41,128 bases of DNA from Deltaproteobacteria bacterium (GTDB lineage: Bacteria; Desulfobacterota; Anaeroferrophillalia; Anaeroferrophillales; Tharpellaceae), in contig JAFGVI010000131.1 of the NCBI GenBank assembly GCA_016938065.1, positions 1 through 41,128 of the forward strand, in the 5' to 3' direction. Each line of letters opens with the position of its first letter. Positions within the stretch are counted from its first letter, which is position 1. Position numbers and translations under genes: made by a program. Below the pieces are notes generated by a model. The model was not told the DNA's origin and did not search any database. It saw nothing but the letters and a program-made list of their open reading frames with translations. Positions 1-6,920 of the stretch are shown piece by piece.

Positions 1-12
1 AGAAAATGTTCT

Positions 13-75
13 GATAAGAGTACTTATTTGCGGGCCGTGAAGGCCCATTTGGGTTGCGGGATTATTCCCGCATTA
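13..75 (+). repeat. Dispersed two-hairpin repeat, copy 1 (short form)
   Basis: It starts with the hairpin ATAAG-AGTA-CTTAT and ends with the hairpin TGCGGG-ATTATT-CCCGCA. A third small hairpin, GGGCC-GTGAA-GGCCC, lies between them. Both outer hairpins recur in the copies at 24605 and 39618. This copy lacks about 25 central bases and runs into the 5' part of the SYLF gene. Confidence 0.7.
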
Positions 76-735
76 GTTATGGTTTTTACTCTGCCGGGAA
101 CCGGGGTCTGGGCCGGGAACGGTAAAGAGATTGCTAAGGTTGAGGTCTGTGCCGATGTGATTCAACAGTTTGTCAAGATTCCGGATAACGCGGCGCCGCC
201 CGTTCTTTTGCGCAATGCTCAGGCTATTGCTATTGTGCCGGGCATTATCAAGGCCGGTTTTATCGCCGGGGGAAGTTATGGCTGGGGAGTGGTAATGGTC
301 CGTCAGGAGGATGGCAGCTGGTCGAAGCCGGTTTTTGTGACCCTGGCCGGCGGCAGTCTCGGTTTTCAGGCCGGAGTCCAGTCGATTGATGCGATTATGG
401 TCTTTAAAAGCCGGCAGAGTGTTGAGCGCATGGCCCGGGGGAAATTTACGCTTGGCGCGGATGCGGCGGCGGCGGCCGGTCCTGTGGGGCGCAGCATGTC
501 GGCTGGAACTGATATCACGTTGGGAGCCGAGGTTTACACCTATTCACGTTCGCGTGGGCTTTTTGCCGGAGTCTCGCTGGAAGGTTCCGGTCTGCAGATT
601 GATTATGACGCGACTGACAAATTCTACGGTTTGAGCGGCTTGACCGCCACGGACGTTTTTACGGGAAATCGCATCAGCGAAATTCCGCCGGTGGCAACTC
701 ATCTGCTTAAGGTTCTGACGCAGTACACCCAGTAA
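28..735 (+). CDS. SYLF-domain (Ysc84-like) exported protein
   Basis: A lipid-binding SYLF domain fills residues about 60-220. It shows the Ala-Ile-Val-Pro entry strand, a Gly-rich GGSYGWGVVMVR stretch, a phenylalanine/glycine-rich core and the usual ending with LEGSGLQIDYDATDKFYG. Bacterial members are secreted or outer-membrane-associated proteins of poorly known function. The N-terminus behaves like a signal peptide ending near VWAG. The start is uncertain: the first candidates are TTG at 28 and GTG at 37, neither with a ribosome binding site, and the frame stays open to base 1, so the gene could begin outside the window. Bases 13-75 belong to a dispersed repeat, so the signal peptide is partly repeat-encoded. 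The next gene starts 6 bases after the stop and is probably cotranscribed. The domain call is firm; the start is not. Confidence 0.85.
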   Translation: MRAVKAHLGCGIIPALVMVFTLPGTGVWAGNGKEIAKVEVCADVIQQFVKIPDNAAPPVLLRNAQAIAIVPGIIKAGFIAGGSYGWGVVMVRQEDGSWSKPVFVTLAGGSLGFQAGVQSIDAIMVFKSRQSVERMARGKFTLGADAAAAAGPVGRSMSAGTDITLGAEVYTYSRSRGLFAGVSLEGSGLQIDYDATDKFYGLSGLTATDVFTGNRISEIPPVATHLLKVLTQYTQ

Positions 736-741
736 GCGTTA

Positions 742-1431
742 ATGGCTTCGCACCTATCTCTCAGCCGCAGGCTGAAAAGCAGAGTTCTGCGACTGTTGCC
801 GGGAACGGTCGCACTTTTAATCGCCGGCTGGGGAAAATCCTGCTCGGCGATTAAGGTTGTTGACGGCGAGCTTGAAGCGGAATGGGCCGGGGCGGGCCGG
901 GGCTGCGTCTATGTGACCTGGCACCAGCGCCTGCTCAATCTCTATTTTCTCCGCTACCGGCGTCCGATAACCATTATGATCAGTCGCAGCAGCGATGGTG
1001 ATCTGGTCGCCGGAGCGGCCCGGCATTTAGGGTTCGCCAGTGTTCGCGGCAGCTCCAGCCGGGGCGGAGCCACGGCCATGAACGAGCTCATTGCAATAAT
1101 GCGGGTCCGGCCTGAGGTTTGTGCCGGGATGCTCGGGGATGGACCCCGGGGCCCGGCTCGTAAACTGAAGATGGGCACCTTGAAAATCGCTCAGGCGACC
1201 GGGGTGCCGGTTCTGCCTTTTGCTTACGGGGCCAAACGTTGTAAGTTTTTTGCATCCTGGGATCGTTTCATGATCCCGCTGCCTTTCTCTCCCTTAGTGA
1301 TGATCTTTGGCGAACCGATCATGGTTCCTGAAACGGCCTCAAATGAAGATCTTGAGGGGTTGCGTCTGAAGATCGAAAATTCCTTGAACAACCTGGTGCA
1401 ACGTTGCGATAGCTGGTGGGGTAAAACTTAA
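742..1431 (+). CDS. DUF374 lysophospholipid acyltransferase-like protein
   Basis: This 229-residue protein matches the DUF374 family, which is related to glycerolipid/lipid A acyltransferases. Visible motifs are WHQR near residue 60 (the acyltransferase His), SRSSDGDLVA, the signature RGSSSRGG near residue 107, and GDGPRGPARKLKMG near residue 137 followed by a GVPVLPFAYG strand. The family is membrane-associated and presumed to act on envelope lipids, but its substrate is not established. ATG 742 lies 6 bases after the SYLF stop without a strong ribosome binding site, so translation may be coupled. The last four bases overlap the convergent hydratase-like gene. Confidence 0.88.
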   Translation: MASHLSLSRRLKSRVLRLLPGTVALLIAGWGKSCSAIKVVDGELEAEWAGAGRGCVYVTWHQRLLNLYFLRYRRPITIMISRSSDGDLVAGAARHLGFASVRGSSSRGGATAMNELIAIMRVRPEVCAGMLGDGPRGPARKLKMGTLKIAQATGVPVLPFAYGAKRCKFFASWDRFMIPLPFSPLVMIFGEPIMVPETASNEDLEGLRLKIENSLNNLVQRCDSWWGKT

Positions 1432-2204
1432 CGGTTTTGCCACTCCGGTTCCCTTTTTTCCAGAAAAGCTTTAATCCCATTCTGGGCATCCTCGGAAAGA
1501 TTGTTCATGACGATGGTGTGTTTGGCGTAGTGGAAGGCCTGGGCATCACTCATATCGGCCTGAGCATAGAGACCCTGTTTGCCCACCGCCAGAGCGAAGC
1601 CGCTGGCGCTGGCAATCTGTTCGGCCATTTCACTGGTGGTCTGGTCAAGGTCGGCCAAAGCGACCACCTTGTTGACCAGGCCGATCTCTTTGGCTTCGGC
1701 GGCCATAAATTCACGCCCGGTGACCAGCATCTCCATGGCCGCTTTACGGCCGATCGCCCGGGTGATGGCAACCATCGGAGTCGTACAGAAAAGTCCGATC
1801 TTGACCCCCGGGGTCGAAAAGCGGGCCCCCTCTTCGGCCACGATGAGATCGCACCAGGCCGCCAGCTGACAGCCGGCGGCGGTGGCGATGCCCTGGACCT
1901 GAGCGATGACGATCTGGGGAATCTCATGAATCAGCATCATCATCTTTGTGCACTGGTCAAAGATGAATTTATACTCCTTAACTCCGGCATCAACCATCTC
2001 GGCCAGATAATGTCCGGCACAAAAATGACGGCCGGCGGCTTTCAGGACGATTACTTTAAGTGAATCGTCACCGGCGATTTCGTTGAGCAGAGCGATGATC
2101 TCCTTAATCATCTGAACCGAGAGGGCATTGACTTTTTCGGCGTTATTGAGGGTGAGATAACCGACCGGGCCTTTGCGGGTAAATGAAATTTCCTGATAAT
2201 TCAT
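1428..2204 (-). CDS. Enoyl-CoA hydratase/isomerase-family protein, ECHDC3-like
   Basis: A 258-residue crotonase fold. The CoA-binding/oxyanion-hole segments are HFCAGHYL (residues 60-67) and GIATAAGCQLAAWCDL (105-120). The two catalytic glutamates of classical hydratases are replaced: Gln113 stands where GGGCE has Glu, and Gly133 where QPE has Glu. The TPGVKIGLFCTTPMVA stretch is typical of the ECHDC3-like subgroup, whose reaction is not established, so hydratase activity should not be assumed. ATG 2204 has a good GGAGG site 8 bases upstream. It lies 35 bases downstream of the CoA-binding protein gene on the same strand and is probably its operon partner. Confidence 0.88.
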   Translation of the reverse strand: MNYQEISFTRKGPVGYLTLNNAEKVNALSVQMIKEIIALLNEIAGDDSLKVIVLKAAGRHFCAGHYLAEMVDAGVKEYKFIFDQCTKMMMLIHEIPQIVIAQVQGIATAAGCQLAAWCDLIVAEEGARFSTPGVKIGLFCTTPMVAITRAIGRKAAMEMLVTGREFMAAEAKEIGLVNKVVALADLDQTTSEMAEQIASASGFALAVGKQGLYAQADMSDAQAFHYAKHTIVMNNLSEDAQNGIKAFLEKREPEWQNR

Positions 2205-2239
2205 GATTGTTATCCTCCGGGGGTATGGTTGAGCTTATA

Positions 2240-2677
2240 TTAAGCGAAAGGGAACATTCTCTGATGTTCAATCTTGGTGCAGCGATCCTGCACCACTGCA
2301 ATTCCGGCAGCTTGAGCTCTTCTGGCGGCCTCATTATTGACCAAATCAAGCTGGGTCCAGACGCATTTGACATCATCTCTGGCTAAAACTTCATCGACAA
2401 CCTTGGCGATAAACTCCGCTTTTCTGAAGACATCAACCATGTCGACAGGCTGATCAATTTCGCTGAGGTTGCGGTAGACCTTTTCGTTAAGAATTTCCTC
2501 GCCTTTGGGGTAGACCGGATAAATTTTATAACCGACTTTTTGCAAATATCTGGCAACTTTATTGCTGTCTTTTGTGGGATCGGGCGAGAGCCCGATAATG
2601 GCAATGGTTTTCGTTTTAGTGAAAAGATCCTTGATCTCGGTCTCTGAGGCACAGATAAGATTTTCTTTTTCGCTCAT
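2240..2677 (-). CDS. CoA-binding (YccU-type) Rossmann protein
   Basis: This 145-residue protein is a stand-alone CoA_binding domain, the fold seen in succinyl-CoA synthetase alpha subunits and in YccU-like proteins. It opens with KTIAIIGLSPDPTKDSNKVA (dinucleotide/CoA loop), continues with YKIYPVYPKG and VDMVDVFRKAE, and ends with VWTQLDLVNNEAARRAQAAG and a VVQDRCTKIEHQR tail. The start at ATG 2677 is chosen over longer possibilities because GAGGAAAT precedes it at proper spacing and the upstream extension is basic and unlike the family. The function is unknown; it probably binds CoA or acyl-CoA. It is followed by the hydratase-like gene. Confidence 0.88.
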   Translation of the reverse strand: MSEKENLICASETEIKDLFTKTKTIAIIGLSPDPTKDSNKVARYLQKVGYKIYPVYPKGEEILNEKVYRNLSEIDQPVDMVDVFRKAEFIAKVVDEVLARDDVKCVWTQLDLVNNEAARRAQAAGIAVVQDRCTKIEHQRMFPFA

Positions 2678-2786
2678 GATTTCCTCGATGTTTAAAAAAA
2701 ATAATTCGTAGTCTGCCTTGCAGCACGAAGGTTGTGCCCTTTCTATAATGGATTGTCGGTTTGAATTCAATAGAGAATCGGTAAAT

Positions 2787-2820
2787 AAAAAGGCCCGGTG
2801 AGCTATCACCGGGCCTTTTT
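2787..2820 (-). terminator. Intrinsic terminator after the PEP-CTERM gene
   Basis: A 12-bp perfect stem (AAGGCCCGGTGA, loop GCTA, TCACCGGGCCTT) has an A-rich left flank that becomes a U-tract on the minus strand. A short T-run on the other side could make it bidirectional. It lies 30 bases past the stop of the PEP-CTERM gene. Confidence 0.9.
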
Positions 2821-2849
2821 GACGTTTGGATTTTTTTCTTATTTTCCGA

Positions 2850-3527
2850 TTATGCCTGTTTCTTCTTTCTCCGGCCAATCAGGAGAGCCCCGAAACCGGA
2901 ACCTAAGAGCCAAAGAGCTCCGGGGATGGGGACGGATGGATTCGGTCCGCCATCAGGTCTGGCGATCAAATATTCTCCATCGGCAGAGAAAGTTGTATTC
3001 CAAGCACCTTCAACCGCACCTTTAGCATAAAAATTACCCCAGACAGGAGCATTGTAAGATGTAAAGGAAATTGTTCCTGTGCCGAATTTAATACCATCGA
3101 TCTCTGAAGGCATGCCCGGATTTGAAGCTCCGGCAGAAGTGGAAGAGTAGAGAGCAAGCGAACCGCCGCCAAGATCAGGATAAGCACATGTTTGAGTCCA
3201 GTCAGTTACCTCGATTATGATATGACTTAAATCAGGAGCACCGGTGGTTGTGAACGTATAATTATAGGTATACAAATTGGAAGAATCTTTTGTGATCTCC
3301 CAATTCAGGGTCAAAGTGTCACCGACCCAGTTGTTGGTATGAATGTTAGTTGTGGTTATTCCCGTAGAACCATCCGTTGAAGCTACAGCACTTAAGGCGC
3401 CGGTCATGTCGCTGGAGCCGACATAGGCCCCATAAGTATAGGCCATTGCCGGCATTGCCCCGACCAGCAGCACCAGACCAACCACCCAACCTACCAGCCA
3501 GCTTCTTTTGTTTGTTTTCTTTTCCAT
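2850..3527 (-). CDS. VPLPA/PEP-CTERM sorting-domain exported protein
   Basis: A 225-residue exported protein. The N-terminus has a Lys/Arg cluster and a hydrophobic helix ending AMPAMA (signal peptide, cleavage near residue 29). The body is Thr/Ser/Gly-rich beta sequence with little similarity I recognise. Residues about 199-225 form the tripartite sorting tail: VPIPGALWLLGSG, a short hydrophobic helix and the basic end GRRKKK. This is the VPLPA/PEP-CTERM signal handled by exosortase systems, which link such proteins to exopolysaccharide production. No exosortase gene is in the window, so it is an orphan substrate locally. ATG 3527 has AGGAGGG 7 bases upstream. The body function is unknown. 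Confidence 0.9.
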   Translation of the reverse strand: MEKKTNKRSWLVGWVVGLVLLVGAMPAMAYTYGAYVGSSDMTGALSAVASTDGSTGITTTNIHTNNWVGDTLTLNWEITKDSSNLYTYNYTFTTTGAPDLSHIIIEVTDWTQTCAYPDLGGGSLALYSSTSAGASNPGMPSEIDGIKFGTGTISFTSYNAPVWGNFYAKGAVEGAWNTTFSADGEYLIARPDGGPNPSVPIPGALWLLGSGFGALLIGRRKKKQA

Positions 3528-4001
3528 GATGCCCTCCTGAAGAGATTCTTCAAATTTTAAAAGATTTAAAATCTTGTAAGCTCAGTTCTGCCATATTCGC
3601 TATTTATAACATATAAACCAAAAAAAACAATCAGACAAAAGTATGAAAAACAGACTCATTTTTAAAAAAATATCAGTTTTTTAATTATAAGTTGGCGGGT
3701 TCTGCCTGACAATGTTTGTTGACATTTCTCTTGCCAAACATTTTTTAAGGTTTTGCGCCAGTTTAAGATGACTATCAGGATAGTTTTTATCATCTTTACC
3801 ATTCCCGGGAATAAACAGTCAAGTTGAAATTGTCCGAAAAATTATTTTTTCCGCTCTTGTTCGGCTCTTGTTAGATTGGAGTCGCGTATTTATATTATTA
3901 TTACTCCCAGCATACTTGTCGACAATTTTATTGACTTGGCTGTAAAAGTTTGCTAAGGCTAACCCTGGTAGTCAACTATAACTTGAGTGGTTTTATTTTA
4001 A
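3528..4001. other. AT-rich divergent intergenic region (PEP-CTERM / feo)
   Basis: These 474 bases lie between divergent genes and hold no credible coding sequence. They contain a TTGACA at 3719-3724 followed 17 bases later by an AT-rich hexamer, a possible plus-strand promoter, and the nested palindrome listed separately. The region is clearly richer in A+T than its surroundings, as expected for promoters of both flanking units. Confidence 0.6.
3765..3796. promoter_or_regulatory. Nested palindrome, candidate operator upstream of feo
   Basis: The core is ACTATC-AG-GATAGT (3771-3784), a perfect inverted repeat. It is flanked by AAGATG (3765-3770) and its reverse complement CATCTT (3791-3796), offset by 6 bases. 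Its position between the feo genes and a surface protein gene suggests an operator. It is not a clean match to a Fur box. Confidence 0.3.
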
Positions 4002-4013
4002 TTGGTGACCCGC

Positions 4014-4340
4014 ATGGCCGGAGAAGAATATGGTAGAAATCGACACTGTCGCCGAATCGCCGGTGAGGGCGAAACTCAGCGGCCGGGTTGTCGGCGGGGG
4101 CTGACCTTTGACGGGGAACGGCCGCTGACCCTGGCTGGTTGCGGTCGAAGGCTTCGGGTCTGTCGCATTGACGGCGGGCGCGGAGTCTGTGCCCGGATGG
4201 CGGCGCTGGGGATTTTCCCGGGCCAGGAAGTTGAGCTGGTCTGTGCTGCGGATCGGTCGCGTTGTCTGGTGCGGCTTAATGGTTCGACGGTGAGTCTGGG
4301 GGATGGAGCGGCGGAAAATATTCTTGTAAGTGCTGCTTGA
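4014..4340 (+). CDS. FeoA-like SH3 domain protein, probably frameshifted near its start
   Basis: From about base 4120 the protein is a FeoA-type SH3-like domain: PLTLAGCGRRLRVCRIDGG, ARMAALGIFPGQEVEL, then SRCLVRLNGSTVSLG and a final AENILV strand. FeoA is a small cytoplasmic partner of the FeoB ferrous iron channel. The N-terminal 35 residues in this frame are Arg/Gly-rich and look non-native. In another frame, ATG 4030 follows GGAGAAG and encodes 24 ordinary residues that stop at 4102. One extra G in the G5 run at 4096-4100 would join that start to the FeoA domain. The true gene is therefore probably 4030-4340 with a one-base deletion here. A terminator separates it from the second feoA. 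Confidence 0.7.
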   Translation: MAGEEYGRNRHCRRIAGEGETQRPGCRRGLTFDGERPLTLAGCGRRLRVCRIDGGRGVCARMAALGIFPGQEVELVCAADRSRCLVRLNGSTVSLGDGAAENILVSAA

Positions 4341-4373
4341 TCCTGTTATAAAAATCTGATATCTGATAAATTT

Positions 4374-4412
4374 CCTTTTGTGGTTTAATACTTCCGCAAA
4401 AGGATTTTTTTT
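4374..4412 (+). terminator. Intrinsic terminator/attenuator between the two feoA genes
   Basis: The 10-bp stem CCTTTTGTGG / CCGCAAAAGG (one G-T pair) has a 10-base loop and is followed by a run of eight T. It lies 33 bases after the FeoA-like gene, so that gene and feoA-feoB may be separate or attenuated transcripts. Confidence 0.8.
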
Positions 4413-4420
4413 GTGGTTTT

Positions 4421-4440
4421 CAGTTAGCCTCTTCTAACTG
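4421..4440. promoter_or_regulatory. Inverted repeat upstream of feoA
   Basis: CAGTTAG-cctctt-CTAACTG is a perfect 7-bp inverted repeat 28 bases before the feoA start. It could be an operator or an mRNA hairpin near the ribosome binding site. No regulator can be assigned from the sequence. Confidence 0.35.
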
Positions 4441-4468
4441 TGGGCCGACTACATTTTTGGAGTAATCG

Positions 4469-4720
4469 ATGCTGGAAAGAATTTCTCTGCGGCGCATGGC
4501 TAAAAATCAGCGGGGCACAATTACCGCTGTCAAAGTGGCCGGCGATCTCGGGCGTCGGATCCGCGATATGGGGTTGGTGCCCGGGACCGAAATTACCGTT
4601 CAGGGGAGGGCTCCTCTTAATGATCCGGTGGCTTTGCGGATTCGCGGCAACACTTTGACCCTGCGTAATAACGAGGCCGACTTTATCGAGGTTGAGATTG
4701 AAGTTGATAAGGCCGATTAA
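4469..4720 (+). CDS. feoA: FeoA ferrous iron transport accessory protein
   Basis: At 83 residues this is a normal-length FeoA: one SH3-like domain with GTITAVKVAGDLGRRIRDMG, LVPGTEITVQGRAP, and a PVALRIRGNTLTLRNNEADFIEV ending. FeoA binds or modulates the FeoB channel at the cytoplasmic face. ATG 4469 has GGAG six bases upstream. The stop is 13 bases before the feoB ATG, so the two form one unit. The FeoA-like gene upstream is a second, divergent FeoA paralogue. Confidence 0.93.
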   Translation: MLERISLRRMAKNQRGTITAVKVAGDLGRRIRDMGLVPGTEITVQGRAPLNDPVALRIRGNTLTLRNNEADFIEVEIEVDKAD

Positions 4721-4733
4721 GGAATAACAATTG

Positions 4734-6908
4734 ATGCTCAAGATTATTCTGGCTCTGGCCGGCAATCCCAACGCCGGTAAAACCACGCTTTTCAATGCCT
4801 TGACCGGGGCCCGGCAGCATGTCGGGAACTATCCCGGGGTCACGGTTGAGAGAAAAGAGGGCGACTATCACAAGGATGATTTTAACGCGGTGGTGGTTGA
4901 TCTGCCGGGCACTTATTCGCTGACCGCTTATTCCGAAGAGGAGGTGGTGGCCCGTGATTTTCTCGCCAATGAGAAACCGGCGGTGGTGATCAACATTCTC
5001 GATGCCGCCAACCTCGAGCGCAACCTCTATCTGACCTGTCAGCTGCTCGAACTTAAAGTTCCCCTGGTGGTGGCTTTGAATATGATGGATGTCGCCAAAG
5101 ATCGCGGCATGGAGATCGATATCGATAAGCTCTCGGCCTTTCTCGGAGTGCCGGTGTTGCCGATTGTCGCGCGCAGCAGCCGGGGGCTGGATGATCTGAT
5201 GGCGGCGGTCAAAGCTCAGGCCGCTGGCCGCCTGGCGCCGCCGGATCCGGCTAAAGTCAGAATTTCTTATGGCGATGATATTGACCAGACCCTTTTGACC
5301 ATGACCGGTCTGATTCGGGATAGTGGTCTGCTCAAAGGTAAATATCCCGCCCGCTGGATCGCGGTCAAGATAGTCGAAAATGATGAAATGCTGATCAACG
5401 AGGTCAAGGCGGCGGATCCTGAACTTGGCGCCCGCCTGCTGCATGAGGCGGAGCTGGTGGCCGAGCACTTGATGCAGACCTTTGATACCTATCCGGAAGC
5501 GGTGATTGCTGATCATCGTTATGGCTTTATCAAGGGCATTCTCAAAAGAGGCATTATTACACATCGTTATGATGAGAACCGGCTCTATACCTCGGATCGG
5601 ATTGATAAGGTCTTAACCAACCGTTTCGCCGGGCCTCTGCTCATGCTGGCGGTGCTTTTTTCGATCTATCAGATCACTTTCAGTCTCAGTGCGCTGCCGG
5701 TCTCCTGGGTCGCTGCGGTTTTCGGCTGGCTGGGAGGAGTGCTTGATGCAGGCCTGACGGATGGTCCGTTAAAGTCGATGCTGATCTCCGGCGTGATTGA
5801 TGGGGTCGGCGGGGTTCTGGGCTTTGTCCCTTTGATTATGTTGATGTTTCTCTGTATTGCCATACTCGAAGATTCCGGCTATCTGGCCCGGGTGGCGTTT
5901 ATGATGGATCGGATTTTTCGAATTTTCGGTCTGCATGGCAGCTCAGTCATGGCTTTCATTGTCTCCGGGGGAATTGCCGGAGGCTGTGCCGTGCCCGGGG
6001 TAATGGCGGCGCGCACCCTGCGTTCACCGAAAGAGCGCATGGCCACCCTGCTGACCGTACCCTTTATGAACTGCGGAGCCAAGCTGCCGATCATGGCTTT
6101 GTTGATAGGGGCATTTTTTGCCGAGCATCAGGCTATGTATATGTTCGGCTTTACCCTTTTCAGTTGGGTGGTCGCTCTGGTGGCGGCCAAGATTCTGCGC
6201 CTTACAGTGCTGCGCGGGGCGCCGACCCCGTTTGTCATGGAACTGCCGCCTTATCGTTTCCCGACCTTTAAAGGGCTTTTAATTCATACCTGGGAGCGCA
6301 CCTGGCAATATATTAAAAAGGCCGGAACCGTGATTCTGGCGATCTCGATACTGCTTTGGGCGATGATGACCTATCCCGGCCTGAGCCCTGAGAAGAAGGC
6401 GGCTTTTGTCCAGGAAAAAGAGCAGATATCTGCTCGTTACAAAACTGGGAGTGAAGAGCGGGAGAGGTTGCTTAAGGAAGTTGAGGGGCGTCGGGGAGCC
6501 GCCGCTCTGCAGCACTCGATAGCCGGTCGGATTGGTGTGGCCCTGGAAAAGGTGACCTGGTTGAGTGGTTTTGACTGGCGCACCAATATTGCTCTGCTTG
6601 GGGGTTTTGCGGCGAAAGAAGTGGTGGTTTCAACTCTGGGAACGGCTTATTCAATGGGGGATGTTGATCCCGAAGCGGCGGCTTCATTGGGTCAGCGTCT
6701 GGCCCGCGATGCCGCATGGAGCCCGCTCGTGGCGTTGAGTGCCCTGCTCTTCATGGCTTTTTACGCCCCCTGTTTTGTTACGGTGGTCTGTATCGCGCGC
6801 GAGGCCGGTTCCTGGAAATGGGCATTTTTTTCGATTGGCTACAGCACCACCTTTGCTTTTATCCTCTCGACCGGGGTTTATCAGGTGGGCCGTTTTTTGG
6901 GATTTTAG
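4734..6908 (+). CDS. feoB: FeoB ferrous iron transporter, GTPase-coupled channel
   Basis: FeoB imports Fe2+ across the inner membrane. The N-terminal G domain shows G1 GNPNAGKT (residues 10-17), the switch region GNYPGVTVER, G3 DLPG (56-59) and G4 NMMD (116-119), followed by the helical GDI-like region. The membrane part from about residue 280 has the two Gate/nucleoside-recognition segments, with GGIAGGCAVPGVMAARTL and PFMNCGAKLPIMALL, the Cys-containing pore motifs. At 724 residues it is slightly shorter than E. coli FeoB. ATG 4734 is preferred to the adjacent TTG 4731; AAGGA lies upstream. It is coupled to feoA. Import of Fe2+ fits an anoxic lifestyle. Confidence 0.97.
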   Translation: MLKIILALAGNPNAGKTTLFNALTGARQHVGNYPGVTVERKEGDYHKDDFNAVVVDLPGTYSLTAYSEEEVVARDFLANEKPAVVINILDAANLERNLYLTCQLLELKVPLVVALNMMDVAKDRGMEIDIDKLSAFLGVPVLPIVARSSRGLDDLMAAVKAQAAGRLAPPDPAKVRISYGDDIDQTLLTMTGLIRDSGLLKGKYPARWIAVKIVENDEMLINEVKAADPELGARLLHEAELVAEHLMQTFDTYPEAVIADHRYGFIKGILKRGIITHRYDENRLYTSDRIDKVLTNRFAGPLLMLAVLFSIYQITFSLSALPVSWVAAVFGWLGGVLDAGLTDGPLKSMLISGVIDGVGGVLGFVPLIMLMFLCIAILEDSGYLARVAFMMDRIFRIFGLHGSSVMAFIVSGGIAGGCAVPGVMAARTLRSPKERMATLLTVPFMNCGAKLPIMALLIGAFFAEHQAMYMFGFTLFSWVVALVAAKILRLTVLRGAPTPFVMELPPYRFPTFKGLLIHTWERTWQYIKKAGTVILAISILLWAMMTYPGLSPEKKAAFVQEKEQISARYKTGSEERERLLKEVEGRRGAAALQHSIAGRIGVALEKVTWLSGFDWRTNIALLGGFAAKEVVVSTLGTAYSMGDVDPEAAASLGQRLARDAAWSPLVALSALLFMAFYAPCFVTVVCIAREAGSWKWAFFSIGYSTTFAFILSTGVYQVGRFLGF

Positions 6909-6920
6909 TGCACTGCTGAG

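Noticed and set aside
3720-3745. Sigma54 (-24/-12) promoter for the PEP-CTERM gene
   Set aside because: On the minus strand TTGGCAAG is present, but the -12 GC dinucleotide is missing at the required spacing.
4683-5564. 293-residue open frame antisense to feoB
   Set aside because: It lies fully opposite a clear feoB coding region, with no domain, ribosome binding site or sensible composition; a shadow frame.
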